Assembly (NCBI GenBank): GCA_021442645.1
Contig: JABUSR010000259.1
Location: forward strand, 1 to 5,573
Source of the DNA: Ruminiclostridium sp.
GTDB taxonomy: Bacteria > Bacillota > Clostridia > Oscillospirales > Oscillospiraceae
Direction: 5' to 3'
DNA length: 5,573 bases
Position 1 is the stretch's first letter, and each line of letters begins with the position of its first letter. This document shows positions 1 to 5,465 of the stretch, in pieces. The position numbers were made by a program, and so were the translations under genes. The notes under the pieces were generated by a model that worked only from the letters and a program-made list of their open reading frames with translations, made no database searches and had not been told where the DNA came from.

Positions 1-17
1 TTAGATGCTTCAAAAGC

Positions 18-47
18 GCTGATTAAAAATGTCTATTTTTAATCAGC
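18..47. terminator. AT-rich hairpin, possible terminator
   Basis: A perfect 13-bp inverted repeat (GCTGATTAAAAAT and its reverse complement) encloses a 4-nt GTCT loop. The stem can be lengthened by about three A:T pairs if a 2-nt GC bulge is allowed. On the minus strand the hairpin is followed by CGCTTTTGAAG, and on the plus strand by TTTGAG, so neither side has a long U tract. It could end a gene to the left of the window, or be a bidirectional terminator also serving the minus-strand lipoprotein gene at a distance. The structure is clear but its function is a guess. Confidence 0.4.
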
Positions 48-204
48 TTTGAGTATTAAAGCGGAAAAGGACGGCACTTCTCCCAATCGGTATGCGAAAA
101 AAGAACACCCTCTGCTTTGCAGAAACGCTGCCTGCGGCGCCTTCCTGCCCGGTATTCCTGTCGCCCCGTGGGGTCTGTGCCATCCTTTTTCGTCATCTGT
201 CACA
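48..204. other. Gene-free intergenic stretch
   Basis: No convincing coding region is seen here. A 73-codon frame (49-270, TTG start) crosses it, but it has no good ribosome binding site, has a Pro/Cys-rich composition with no recognisable domain, and overlaps the 3' end of the opposite-strand lipoprotein gene. The DNA has several short inverted repeats, such as TTCTGC-AAA-GCAGAG-type pairing near 110-122 and CCCC/GGGG near 165-172. An A6 run at 95-100 would read as a U tract on the minus strand, after the first of these weak hairpins. The stretch could be a dispersed intergenic repeat, but only a genome comparison could show that. Confidence 0.35.
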
Positions 205-222
205 CGGCTGAGTACTCAGCCG
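205..222. repeat. 18-nt perfect palindrome
   Basis: CGGCTGAGTACTCAGCCG is its own reverse complement. As RNA it forms a 7-bp stem with a GTAC loop. It lies 17 bases beyond the stop codon of the minus-strand lipoprotein gene, where a 3'-end hairpin would be expected. It is not followed by a U tract on the minus strand (TGTGACAG follows), so it is not a textbook intrinsic terminator. It may act as a 3' stabilising hairpin or a protein-binding site. Confidence 0.5.
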
Positions 223-239
223 AATCTGCTGTGTTTTGA

Positions 240-809
240 TCAGCCCACATCACCCTGTGTGGGGATGTAGACCTGCTGTGCGTAGGAAGTCAAATCCAGA
301 CCGTTCAGGTCGGGGCCTTCTGCGCTGATGGAGTACATAATGCCGGGAGCGGTGTCATACCACAGGATGACCTGAACAGAATTTTCACCCTCGACTTCAG
401 CCACATAGGACCGGAATTCTGCGCTGCAGTAGCCAATCTTGCTCTGCTCAGTAGCAGTCCAGGCGTAGTACATGCCGGAAATATCCTTTTCTGCGGGGGT
501 GTCCTGGATGCGGGCGGTAAACGCAGTACCTGCCTCATCTCTGAAGTTCATCTCGGCGACCTCACCGTCGATGATGTTGTAGCTGACCTCCTGAGCGCCT
601 TCGGGGACGCCAAACTCAAAGCCCAGGGTCTCCATGATCCCCTCGGGGGTGGATTCCTCAACAGGGTTTGTGACCTCAGTCTCCCCGGTGGTTTCGGTAG
701 TCTCGGTGGTGTCTTCGGTTTCGGGCTCCGTGGTTTCCGTGGTACCACAGCCTGCCAGACACAGGGTCAGCAGAGCAGCAGCTGCCAGTAAGCTGAGCAT
801 CTTCTTCAT
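240..809 (-). CDS. Secreted lipoprotein, unknown function (DUF4367-like pattern)
   Basis: A 189-aa protein anchored outside the cell membrane by a lipid. Residues 1-20 form a lipoprotein signal peptide with a Lys-Lys start, a hydrophobic core, and the lipobox L18-A19-G20-C21; C21 would be lipidated after cleavage by signal peptidase II. Residues 22-50 are a low-complexity Thr/Glu linker, typical of a flexible stalk. The remaining ~130 residues are polar and probably beta-rich. The pattern 'DGEVAEMNF...DISGMY...VILWYD...MYSISAEG' resembles DUF4367-type domains of Clostridia lipoproteins; this is a pattern impression, not a search result. The ATG start is supported by AAGGAGGAG at 816-824, six bases upstream. 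The gene appears to be transcribed alone from a strong promoter at 904-932. The substrate or role is unknown. Confidence 0.85.
   Translation of the reverse strand: MKKMLSLLAAAALLTLCLAGCGTTETTEPETEDTTETTETTGETEVTNPVEESTPEGIMETLGFEFGVPEGAQEVSYNIIDGEVAEMNFRDEAGTAFTARIQDTPAEKDISGMYYAWTATEQSKIGYCSAEFRSYVAEVEGENSVQVILWYDTAPGIMYSISAEGPDLNGLDLTSYAQQVYIPTQGDVG
660..746 (-). repeat. Low-complexity Thr/Glu-encoding tract
   Basis: This stretch inside the lipoprotein gene encodes residues 22-50, almost entirely Thr and Glu (TTETTEPETEDTTETTETT). The plus strand shows irregular repeats of GGTGGTTTC, GGTAGTCTC and GGTGGTGTC. It follows directly after the lipidated cysteine and probably spaces the folded domain away from the membrane and through the peptidoglycan. 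Such tracts can vary in length between strains by replication slippage. Confidence 0.6.
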
Positions 810-815
810 CGTATA

Positions 816-824
816 CTCCTCCTT
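816..824 (-). promoter_or_regulatory. Ribosome binding site of the lipoprotein gene
   Basis: Read on the minus strand this is AAGGAGGAG, six bases (TATACG) before the ATG at 807-809. It is a near-perfect match to the anti-Shine-Dalgarno sequence and fixes the start codon. Confidence 0.85.
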
Positions 825-845
825 CTAAGAGTTCTTAAAATCTGA

Positions 846-895
846 AAACCGGGCATTGCTTCCGCCCGCATTATTCACTGGGACGGCCCGGGTTT
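846..895 (-). promoter_or_regulatory. Leader hairpin upstream of the lipoprotein gene
   Basis: AAACCGGGC (846-854, plus strand) pairs with GCCCGGGTTT (886-895) with one bulged base, and an inner arm CGCCC (863-867) pairs with GGGACG (880-885) around a bulge. On the minus strand the closing arm runs into TTTTCAGATTTT. The structure starts at about the predicted transcription start of the lipoprotein gene. It could be a stabilising 5' hairpin, an attenuator, or a terminator for transcripts coming from the spermidine synthase-like gene upstream. I see no known riboswitch consensus. Confidence 0.35.
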
Positions 896-903
896 CCTGT
901 GGT

Positions 904-932
904 ATTTTAGTCCTGCCTTTGTCCAATGTCAA
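904..932 (-). promoter_or_regulatory. Sigma-A type promoter of the lipoprotein gene
   Basis: On the minus strand a perfect -35 box TTGACA (927-932) is followed by exactly 17 bases and the -10 box TAAAAT (904-909, five of six consensus bases). Transcription would start near 897, giving a leader of about 88 nt. A 10-bp palindrome, AATAGCTATT (931-940), overlaps the upstream edge of the -35 box and could be an operator half-site or chance. The promoter implies that the lipoprotein gene is expressed independently of the upstream minus-strand gene. Confidence 0.7.
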
Positions 933-990
933 TAGCTATTCTCCGGCGGATTTATTAACTTTTTATGAATTATGCACGGCTTTTCGGGCG

Positions 991-2646
991 TCAGCTCCAG
1001 GTGTTGATGAGCCCCTGAATCCCCTGCTCCTCATAGATGCTCTTGTAGTGGCCGACCTCATCGGCGATGATATCGTCGATGACTCGCATCCCCAGCAGCT
1101 CCACCGGCGCCTTATCGTCAGTCATCAGGTAGTCCCCTGCCCGATAGCGCAGAAGACCCTGCCGCACCTTGTCCATCAGCTTCGCCAGGTCCTGGTCCCG
1201 GATGGCCTCCACGTTGCGCTCCAACACAGTCAGCATCTCCGGATTGTTAGAAGCAAACAGCTCCCGGTTGGTAGTATAGGCCACATCCACCGTGTAGACC
1301 TCAGAGAAGACCCGGCTGATGGTATCGGCCATGTACTGGTTGATGTTGCCCTCGGTCTGGCCCCGCATGTTCATGTTCACGACCATAACGCCGCCGGGGT
1401 TCAGGTGCTCCTTCACCATGGTGAAGAACTCAAGGGTGGACATTTGAAAGGGGATGGTAATGTCCTGGTATGCGTCCACCATGATGACATCATAGGTCTT
1501 ATCCACAGCATTCAGATAGGCCCGCCCGTCATAGGTGTAGACAGGGACATCCCCGGACAGGTGGAAGTATTCTCCCGCCAGGTCGGTAATGTCGCCGTCA
1601 ATCTCCACGCCCTCCATGTTGATGCCCGGAAAATACCGCCCGCACTGGGTGGCGTAGGTCCCGGTGCCCATTCCCAAAATCAGCACATCCAGGTTGTCCT
1701 TCTCGTTGGCACCCGCCATCAGCGGGGCCGCCATGGCGTAGTCGTAGTACAGCCCGGAGAGGTGCCCGTCCTTCATATAGATGGACTGGACGCCGAAGAG
1801 CACATTGGTAGAGAGGTAGACCGCCCGGCCGTCGTCCTTCACCTGGAGGTAGTTGTAAATGGACTCCCCTTCATAGACCAGGTCCTTCTCCCAGAAGGCA
1901 AAGCTGTCCGAGTGCCCGAGGACTGCCCCAACCAGCAGGGCCGCAATGCCCACAGGAATCCTGCGGGACTTCACCCCGCCGCTGGCGAAGTAGACAATGG
2001 CCAGGGTCATCAGGATGCCCGCAAAAATCAGGAAAGAGATTGAGGTCCCCACAGCCGGGATTGTCACGAAGGTGGGGACAAAGGTGCCGATGATGCTGCC
2101 GATGGTGTTGGAGGCGTTCAGCGCCCCGGCCGTCTTGCCGCTGTCCTCCAGGTCATCGATGGTGTACTTGATGAGGGAGGGCGTCACGGTGCCCAGCAGG
2201 AACAGAGGAAACACAAAGATGACCATACAGGCCGCAAAGGCCGCCAGGGTCAGGAAGTTGCTGTCCACAGAGAAGATCATCACCGCAGAAATGCCCATGA
2301 TGATATATTTCCCAAGCACAGGGATCAGGGCGATCCAGGCGGCGGCCAGGATAATCCGGCCGTAAAGCCGGTCCGGGTTGGGGTTCTTGTCGGCCGCGCG
2401 CCCCCCGTAAATGTTGCCCAGCGCCATGGCGATCATGATGGTGCCGATGATGATGGTCCACACAATCTGGGAGGAGCTGAAATAGGGCGCCAGCAGGCGG
2501 CTGGCGCCCAGCTCCACCGCCATGACAGACATACCGGCAAAGAACTCCGTCAGATAGAGATAGATTTTATTTTGAAGGATCTTTCGCTTTTCCACGTTTG
2601 TTTCAGGGGCAGTTCTCCTGTCCCGGGACTGCAGCCCGGTGGGCAA
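991..2646 (-). CDS. Membrane-embedded spermidine synthase-like protein
   Basis: A 551-aa integral membrane protein with a cytosolic Rossmann-fold domain, of the type often annotated 'fused MFS/spermidine synthase'. Roughly residues 30-245 contain about seven or eight hydrophobic helices (for example 61-80, 97-115, 131-155, 200-221, 231-244). The rest resembles an aminopropyltransferase or methyltransferase fold: nucleotide-binding motif LILGMGTGT (322-330), acidic VEID (347-350), YDGRAYLN (372-379), and VDAYQD (389-394), in which D390 matches the catalytic-Asp position of spermidine synthases. The C-terminal TDDKAPVELL (509-518) is typical of this fused family. True spermidine synthases have a different sequence after that Asp, so the real substrate is uncertain and polyamine synthesis is unproven. 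The start is TTG with GGGAGAGGGG four bases upstream; a GTG at residue 18 is the alternative, and the first ATG (residue 39) lies inside helix 1. Confidence 0.85.
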   Translation of the reverse strand: MPTGLQSRDRRTAPETNVEKRKILQNKIYLYLTEFFAGMSVMAVELGASRLLAPYFSSSQIVWTIIIGTIMIAMALGNIYGGRAADKNPNPDRLYGRIILAAAWIALIPVLGKYIIMGISAVMIFSVDSNFLTLAAFAACMVIFVFPLFLLGTVTPSLIKYTIDDLEDSGKTAGALNASNTIGSIIGTFVPTFVTIPAVGTSISFLIFAGILMTLAIVYFASGGVKSRRIPVGIAALLVGAVLGHSDSFAFWEKDLVYEGESIYNYLQVKDDGRAVYLSTNVLFGVQSIYMKDGHLSGLYYDYAMAAPLMAGANEKDNLDVLILGMGTGTYATQCGRYFPGINMEGVEIDGDITDLAGEYFHLSGDVPVYTYDGRAYLNAVDKTYDVIMVDAYQDITIPFQMSTLEFFTMVKEHLNPGGVMVVNMNMRGQTEGNINQYMADTISRVFSEVYTVDVAYTTNRELFASNNPEMLTVLERNVEAIRDQDLAKLMDKVRQGLLRYRAGDYLMTDDKAPVELLGMRVIDDIIADEVGHYKSIYEEQGIQGLINTWS

Positions 2647-2650
2647 ATCG

Positions 2651-2660
2651 CCCCTCTCCC
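2651..2660 (-). promoter_or_regulatory. Ribosome binding site deciding a TTG start
   Basis: On the minus strand GGGAGAGGGG lies four bases (CGAT) before a TTG at 2644-2646. The alternative GTG at 2593-2595 lacks a comparable purine-rich sequence upstream. This favours TTG as the start, though the 17 extra residues it adds are polar and not clearly conserved. Confidence 0.5.
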
Positions 2661-2710
2661 CTTTCTGTATTTTTTCTATGGCTTACCTGCCAAAAAAACA
2701 GATTCCCTAC

Positions 2711-2738
2711 TTGCATTTTTCTGATTTACAGGTATTCT
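2711..2738 (+). promoter_or_regulatory. Weak candidate promoter of the flavoprotein gene
   Basis: TTGCAT (2711-2716) and TATTCT (2733-2738) are separated by 16 bases. Each box matches about four of six consensus positions. The -10 box overlaps the predicted -10 of the divergent gene. TATAAC at 2738-2743 is a better -10 but lacks a -35 at proper spacing. Confidence 0.25.
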
Positions 2739-2763
2739 ATAACATAACAGGAGCTTTTGTAAA
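2734..2763 (-). promoter_or_regulatory. Predicted promoter of the spermidine synthase-like gene
   Basis: On the minus strand TTTACA (2758-2763, five of six bases of the -35 consensus) is separated by 18 bases from TAGAAT (2734-2739, five of six bases of the -10 consensus). Transcription would begin near 2727, about 80 nt before the TTG start. It is a moderate prediction from sequence only. Confidence 0.45.
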
Positions 2764-2776
2764 GCATTAAGAACCG

Positions 2777-2783
2777 AAGGAGG
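2777..2783 (+). promoter_or_regulatory. Ribosome binding site of the flavoprotein gene
   Basis: AAGGAGG ends seven bases before the ATG at 2791. It is a strong Shine-Dalgarno sequence that fixes this start. Confidence 0.85.
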
Positions 2784-2790
2784 AACTACC

Positions 2791-3360
2791 ATGAAAAAAA
2801 TCATTCTGGTCAACGCCAGCCCCCGGGAAAAGGGTAACTGCGCCATGGCGATGGACATCATTCAGGAGAACCTGCATGACGCCCAGGTGGAAGTCTTCAA
2901 TATCAGAGAGCACTCTCTGAACGGCTGCAAGGGCTGCGACGCCTGTAAAGCGAAGGAAACCGTCTCCTGCGTGCAGAAGGACGATATGGCCGAGCTGCTG
3001 GTCCGTCTGGACACCTGCGACGCCCTGGTAGTGGCCACGCCCATCTACTTCGGCATGGTGACCGGTCAGGCAAAGCTCTTCCTGGACCGCACCTATCCCT
3101 TCTTCAACCCCACAAAACCCAATATGACCATCGCCACCAAGTTTGGCAAAAAGGTCGCCATCGTGCTGACTGCCGGCAGCATGCCCACCGATGTGAATGC
3201 AAGGCACGGTGAGGCCTACAACTGCTTTGGCATCGCCGGGTTTACCGACAGCAAGGTTCTCTCCTTCAACAGTGAGAAGTCCGGCACGGGAGCCAACATC
3301 TTCTCCATCGAAGAGGATGCCCAGCAGCTCCGTGAGCTGGCCGCCTGGCTCTCCGAGTAA
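2791..3360 (+). CDS. Flavodoxin-fold NAD(P)H-dependent reductase, iron-sulfur flavoprotein-like
   Basis: A 189-aa cytosolic protein of the NADPH-dependent FMN reductase / iron-sulfur flavoprotein group. The N-terminal beta strand and loop KIILVNASPREKGNC (3-17) is the FMN phosphate-binding region. Residues 46-60 hold four cysteines spaced C46-x2-C49-x2-C52-x7-C60, which fits the compact CX2CX2CX4-7C motif that binds a [4Fe-4S] cluster in archaeal and clostridial iron-sulfur flavoproteins. ATPIYFGMVTGQAK (82-95) and FLDRT (97-101) are the conserved flavin-binding loop and following helix of the family. Members move electrons between reduced ferredoxin or NAD(P)H and small acceptors, and several help with oxygen or quinone detoxification; the acceptor here is unknown. 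The gene stands alone, divergent from the spermidine synthase-like gene and convergent with the aminotransferase gene. A cluster is inferred, since similar short reductases with partial cysteine sets exist. Confidence 0.9.
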   Translation: MKKIILVNASPREKGNCAMAMDIIQENLHDAQVEVFNIREHSLNGCKGCDACKAKETVSCVQKDDMAELLVRLDTCDALVVATPIYFGMVTGQAKLFLDRTYPFFNPTKPNMTIATKFGKKVAIVLTAGSMPTDVNARHGEAYNCFGIAGFTDSKVLSFNSEKSGTGANIFSIEEDAQQLRELAAWLSE

Positions 3361-3392
3361 CCCCCGACCTAAACCTGAACCTCCGCACAGCA

Positions 3393-3436
3393 AAGCCCTT
3401 CGCCCTGATGCCGTACGGCATCGAGGCGAAGGGCTT
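3393..3436. terminator. Bidirectional terminator between convergent genes
   Basis: A perfect 12-bp stem (AAGCCCTTCGCC at 3393-3404 and its complement at 3425-3436) continues past one C/A mismatch and a T-G pair into a 6-bp stem closed on a GTAC loop. The inner 16 bases (3407-3422) are a perfect palindrome. It lies between the stop of the flavoprotein gene (3360) and the stop of the opposing aminotransferase gene (3498). Downstream sequence is CTTGTTCTGT on the plus strand and CTTTGCTGTG on the minus strand, so the U tracts are weak while the stem is very stable. Position and symmetry make a shared transcription terminator the best reading. Confidence 0.75.
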
Positions 3437-3497
3437 GTTCTGTATCTCTGTCTGTTCCCGCAAGTCCAATCCTCCGGACGGGCGGGCGCAAAGTCGG

Positions 3498-5462
3498 TCA
3501 CACCAGACCTTTATCCGTCTTTTTCACGTGCTTGAAGACCGTTTCAAACCTGTTCAGAGCATCGTCGATGATCTCCGGGGTATCCGCCATGGAGGTATAG
3601 AGCCGGCTGCCCGCCAGGGTAACGAGCCCGTTCGCCATGTAAGCGGCTCCCATCTTCTCCATGGAGTCCTTCCGCTCATACATCATTTCCTTGTGTTTGA
3701 GCAGACCCAGGGCCGACTTGGCAAAGCACAGGGAGGAAAAGTCGAAGCTCATGGCTCCGGTGCACTCCAGGTGGACAATAGAGCCCTGGTTGTAGGCCAC
3801 ATAGGGCAGACTGTACCGATCGATGAGTTCCTTCAGCCCGTCGCAGAGCCGATCGCCCATCTGCCCGGCGATCTCGCAGGCGTTGGTACGGGCGATTTCC
3901 TTGATGGTATAGTACCCGGCCAGAGAGGACAGCGGATTGGCCGCCAGGGTCCCCCCCACATAGGCCCGGTGCTTGCCCGTGCTGAGGCCTGCCGCCATGA
4001 GCTGGGCGTACTCCTTTTTTCCTCCGACACCACCGGCCGCAGGGTAGCCGCCGGCCACGACCTTTCCGAAGATGGTGAGGTCCGGAACCACCCCAAAGAA
4101 TCCCTGGGCGCCGGAGAGCGCCACCCGGAATCCGGTGACCACTTCGTCAAAGATCAGCAGGGCCCCGTACCGGTCACAGAGCTCCCGCACGCCCTTGTTA
4201 TAGTCATATGCCACGGGGCGGGTACCCGATTCCGGGCCAACCGGCTCCACAATGACCGCCGCCGTGCCGCCCTTTCGCTTATTGCGCTTGAGCATCTTCT
4301 CCAGCATATCCAGGTCGTTGGGGCGGACCTCGTCGGTGGCCTTATAGGCCCCCTTTGGAATGCCGTGGGATTCCAGCAGCGCACGGCTGCCGGGAATCTT
4401 CAGGCCGTAGACCATCTGGTCCGACCACCCGTGGTAGGCGCCGCCAATCTTAATAATCCGCTTGTGTCCCGTTGCGATACGGGAGATACGCAGGGCAGCC
4501 ATGACCGACTCTGTACCGGAGCCCAGCATGCGGAACATCTCCACATTGGGCATGTGGAGGTTGATTTCTTTAGCAATCAGCAACTCAGCCTCGTGCAGCA
4601 AGCCGGTGGTGGGGCCACAGGTCTGAATGAGCTCCAGGGCCTTCTCCTGAACGGGTTTGTAGTTAGAGCCAAGCACTGTGGGGCCGCCCGCCTGGAGGAA
4701 ATCGATATACCGGTTGCCGTCTTTGTCATACAGGTAGGCCCCCTCTGCCCGCTCCATACACATGGGGAAAGGCTTGTTGAAGGCCAGGTTGTGCTGCACG
4801 CCGCCGGGGATATAGTTTTTCGCTTCCTCATAGATTGCCTTGGACCTGACGCACCGATTCTCATAGTAGGGTAAAATCTCGTTGCTGTAATACTCGTCAT
4901 CAACTTCCCAAATCGGCTGCGACGTGAGAATTCTCAGCTTTTCGTTGATTTCGTTTGGGTCGTCCCACCTGCTGATTGAACAATTCTCCATGGGGATTCT
5001 CCTTATCTCTTGCACTCTGTTCATCTTCTCAGACGCTCTCTTCGCCAGGTCATTGGTGTCAATGCTGTCTTTGAACACGACTTTCTTGTCGTAGAGGAAT
5101 TCGGTTACCAGGTTGAACACCATGTTAATCAGGGTAACCAGTGTCCCCGGCCATCCGAGTCCTTCGGCCAGGAAGTTTCCGAACACCGTGCTGACAGGCG
5201 TAAACACGCAGTAGTATGCTGTAACCTTCATCATCGCCACCGGCACGTTGTTGGCCGCCCGGAAGGTGAACCTTCTGTTCAGGGTAAAGTTCCAGATGAC
5301 AGAAAGGATCAGGGCAATCAGGTATTTCGGCCAAAAGTTCCAGGGCGTAATCAGTTGCAGCAGGGCGAAGGAGCCCAACTCGATAATCCCCGCTGAGACG
5401 GAAAACAGGAAGAATTTAACGACCCGTGCCGTCTCTCTCTTTTTCGTCGTCTTTTCGTCCAT
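3498..5462 (-). CDS. GtrA-like membrane domain fused to class III (GSA aminomutase-like) aminotransferase
   Basis: A 654-aa two-domain protein. Residues 1-132 form a GtrA-type domain with four membrane helices (about 14-37, 44-62, 76-99, 106-124) and the family's aromatic/basic signatures WNFTLNRRFTF (57-67) and LYDKKVVF (123-130); GtrA proteins are linked to moving lipid-linked sugars or to polysaccharide assembly. After a charged linker (133-157), residues 158-654 are a PLP-dependent class III aminotransferase closest in pattern to glutamate-1-semialdehyde aminomutase: IPGGVQ (218-223), GSGTES (314-319), GAYHGW (341-346), FDEVVTGFR (438-446) with D439 for the pyridine nitrogen, FGKVVAGG (465-472) with K467 as the Schiff-base lysine, and GGTLAANPL (503-511). 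All key residues are present. The enzyme part is longer than usual HemL (~430 aa) because of an extra ~47-residue N-terminal stretch. Four helices place both ends in the cytosol, as the enzyme needs. No haem genes are near, so an amino-sugar or other amino-group transfer is possible. The ATG has AAGGGA six bases upstream, overlapping the end of the previous gene. Confidence 0.85.
   Translation of the reverse strand: MDEKTTKKRETARVVKFFLFSVSAGIIELGSFALLQLITPWNFWPKYLIALILSVIWNFTLNRRFTFRAANNVPVAMMKVTAYYCVFTPVSTVFGNFLAEGLGWPGTLVTLINMVFNLVTEFLYDKKVVFKDSIDTNDLAKRASEKMNRVQEIRRIPMENCSISRWDDPNEINEKLRILTSQPIWEVDDEYYSNEILPYYENRCVRSKAIYEEAKNYIPGGVQHNLAFNKPFPMCMERAEGAYLYDKDGNRYIDFLQAGGPTVLGSNYKPVQEKALELIQTCGPTTGLLHEAELLIAKEINLHMPNVEMFRMLGSGTESVMAALRISRIATGHKRIIKIGGAYHGWSDQMVYGLKIPGSRALLESHGIPKGAYKATDEVRPNDLDMLEKMLKRNKRKGGTAAVIVEPVGPESGTRPVAYDYNKGVRELCDRYGALLIFDEVVTGFRVALSGAQGFFGVVPDLTIFGKVVAGGYPAAGGVGGKKEYAQLMAAGLSTGKHRAYVGGTLAANPLSSLAGYYTIKEIARTNACEIAGQMGDRLCDGLKELIDRYSLPYVAYNQGSIVHLECTGAMSFDFSSLCFAKSALGLLKHKEMMYERKDSMEKMGAAYMANGLVTLAGSRLYTSMADTPEIIDDALNRFETVFKHVKKTDKGLV
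4989..5004 (-). promoter_or_regulatory. Internal ribosome binding site and ATG at the domain junction
   Basis: On the minus strand AAGGAGA (4998-5004) is followed by six bases and ATG (4989-4991), which is codon 158 of the fused gene. This is a better Shine-Dalgarno match than the one at the annotated start of the fusion. Translation from here would yield a 497-aa soluble aminotransferase without the membrane domain. The pattern is what one expects if two once-separate genes, gtrA-like and aminotransferase, became joined in frame. Confidence 0.6.
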
Positions 5463-5465
5463 AGC

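Noticed and set aside
49..270. 73-codon plus-strand frame with a TTG start
   Set aside because: It has no good ribosome binding site and no recognisable domain, is rich in Pro and Cys, and overlaps the 3' end of the well-supported lipoprotein gene on the other strand.
660..746. Tandem repeat or CRISPR-like array in the lipoprotein gene
   Set aside because: The repeats are short, irregular and explained by Thr and Glu codons of a stalk region; there are no spacers of constant length.
856..2043. 395-codon plus-strand frame opposite the spermidine synthase-like gene
   Set aside because: Its product is His/Val-rich with no domain pattern, and it is antisense to a gene with clear motifs. Long antisense frames are expected from GC-rich third codon positions.
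2767..3501. 244-codon minus-strand frame opposite the flavoprotein gene
   Set aside because: It crosses the terminator and the end of the aminotransferase gene, and is antisense to a gene with a strong ribosome binding site and conserved motifs.
3408..4874. 488-codon plus-strand frame opposite the aminotransferase domain
   Set aside because: It starts inside the terminator hairpin, lacks a domain pattern, and mirrors the codon bias of the real minus-strand gene. It is an antisense shadow despite its length.
3498..4991. Calling the aminotransferase hemL (haem synthesis)
   Set aside because: The motifs fit the family, but the membrane fusion, the extra N-terminal segment and the absence of neighbouring haem genes make a specific gene name unsafe.
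5022..5024. Alternative internal start at codon 147 of the fused gene
   Set aside because: The upstream sequence GAGAAG directly abuts the ATG and gives poor spacing; the ATG at codon 158 has a much better ribosome binding site.
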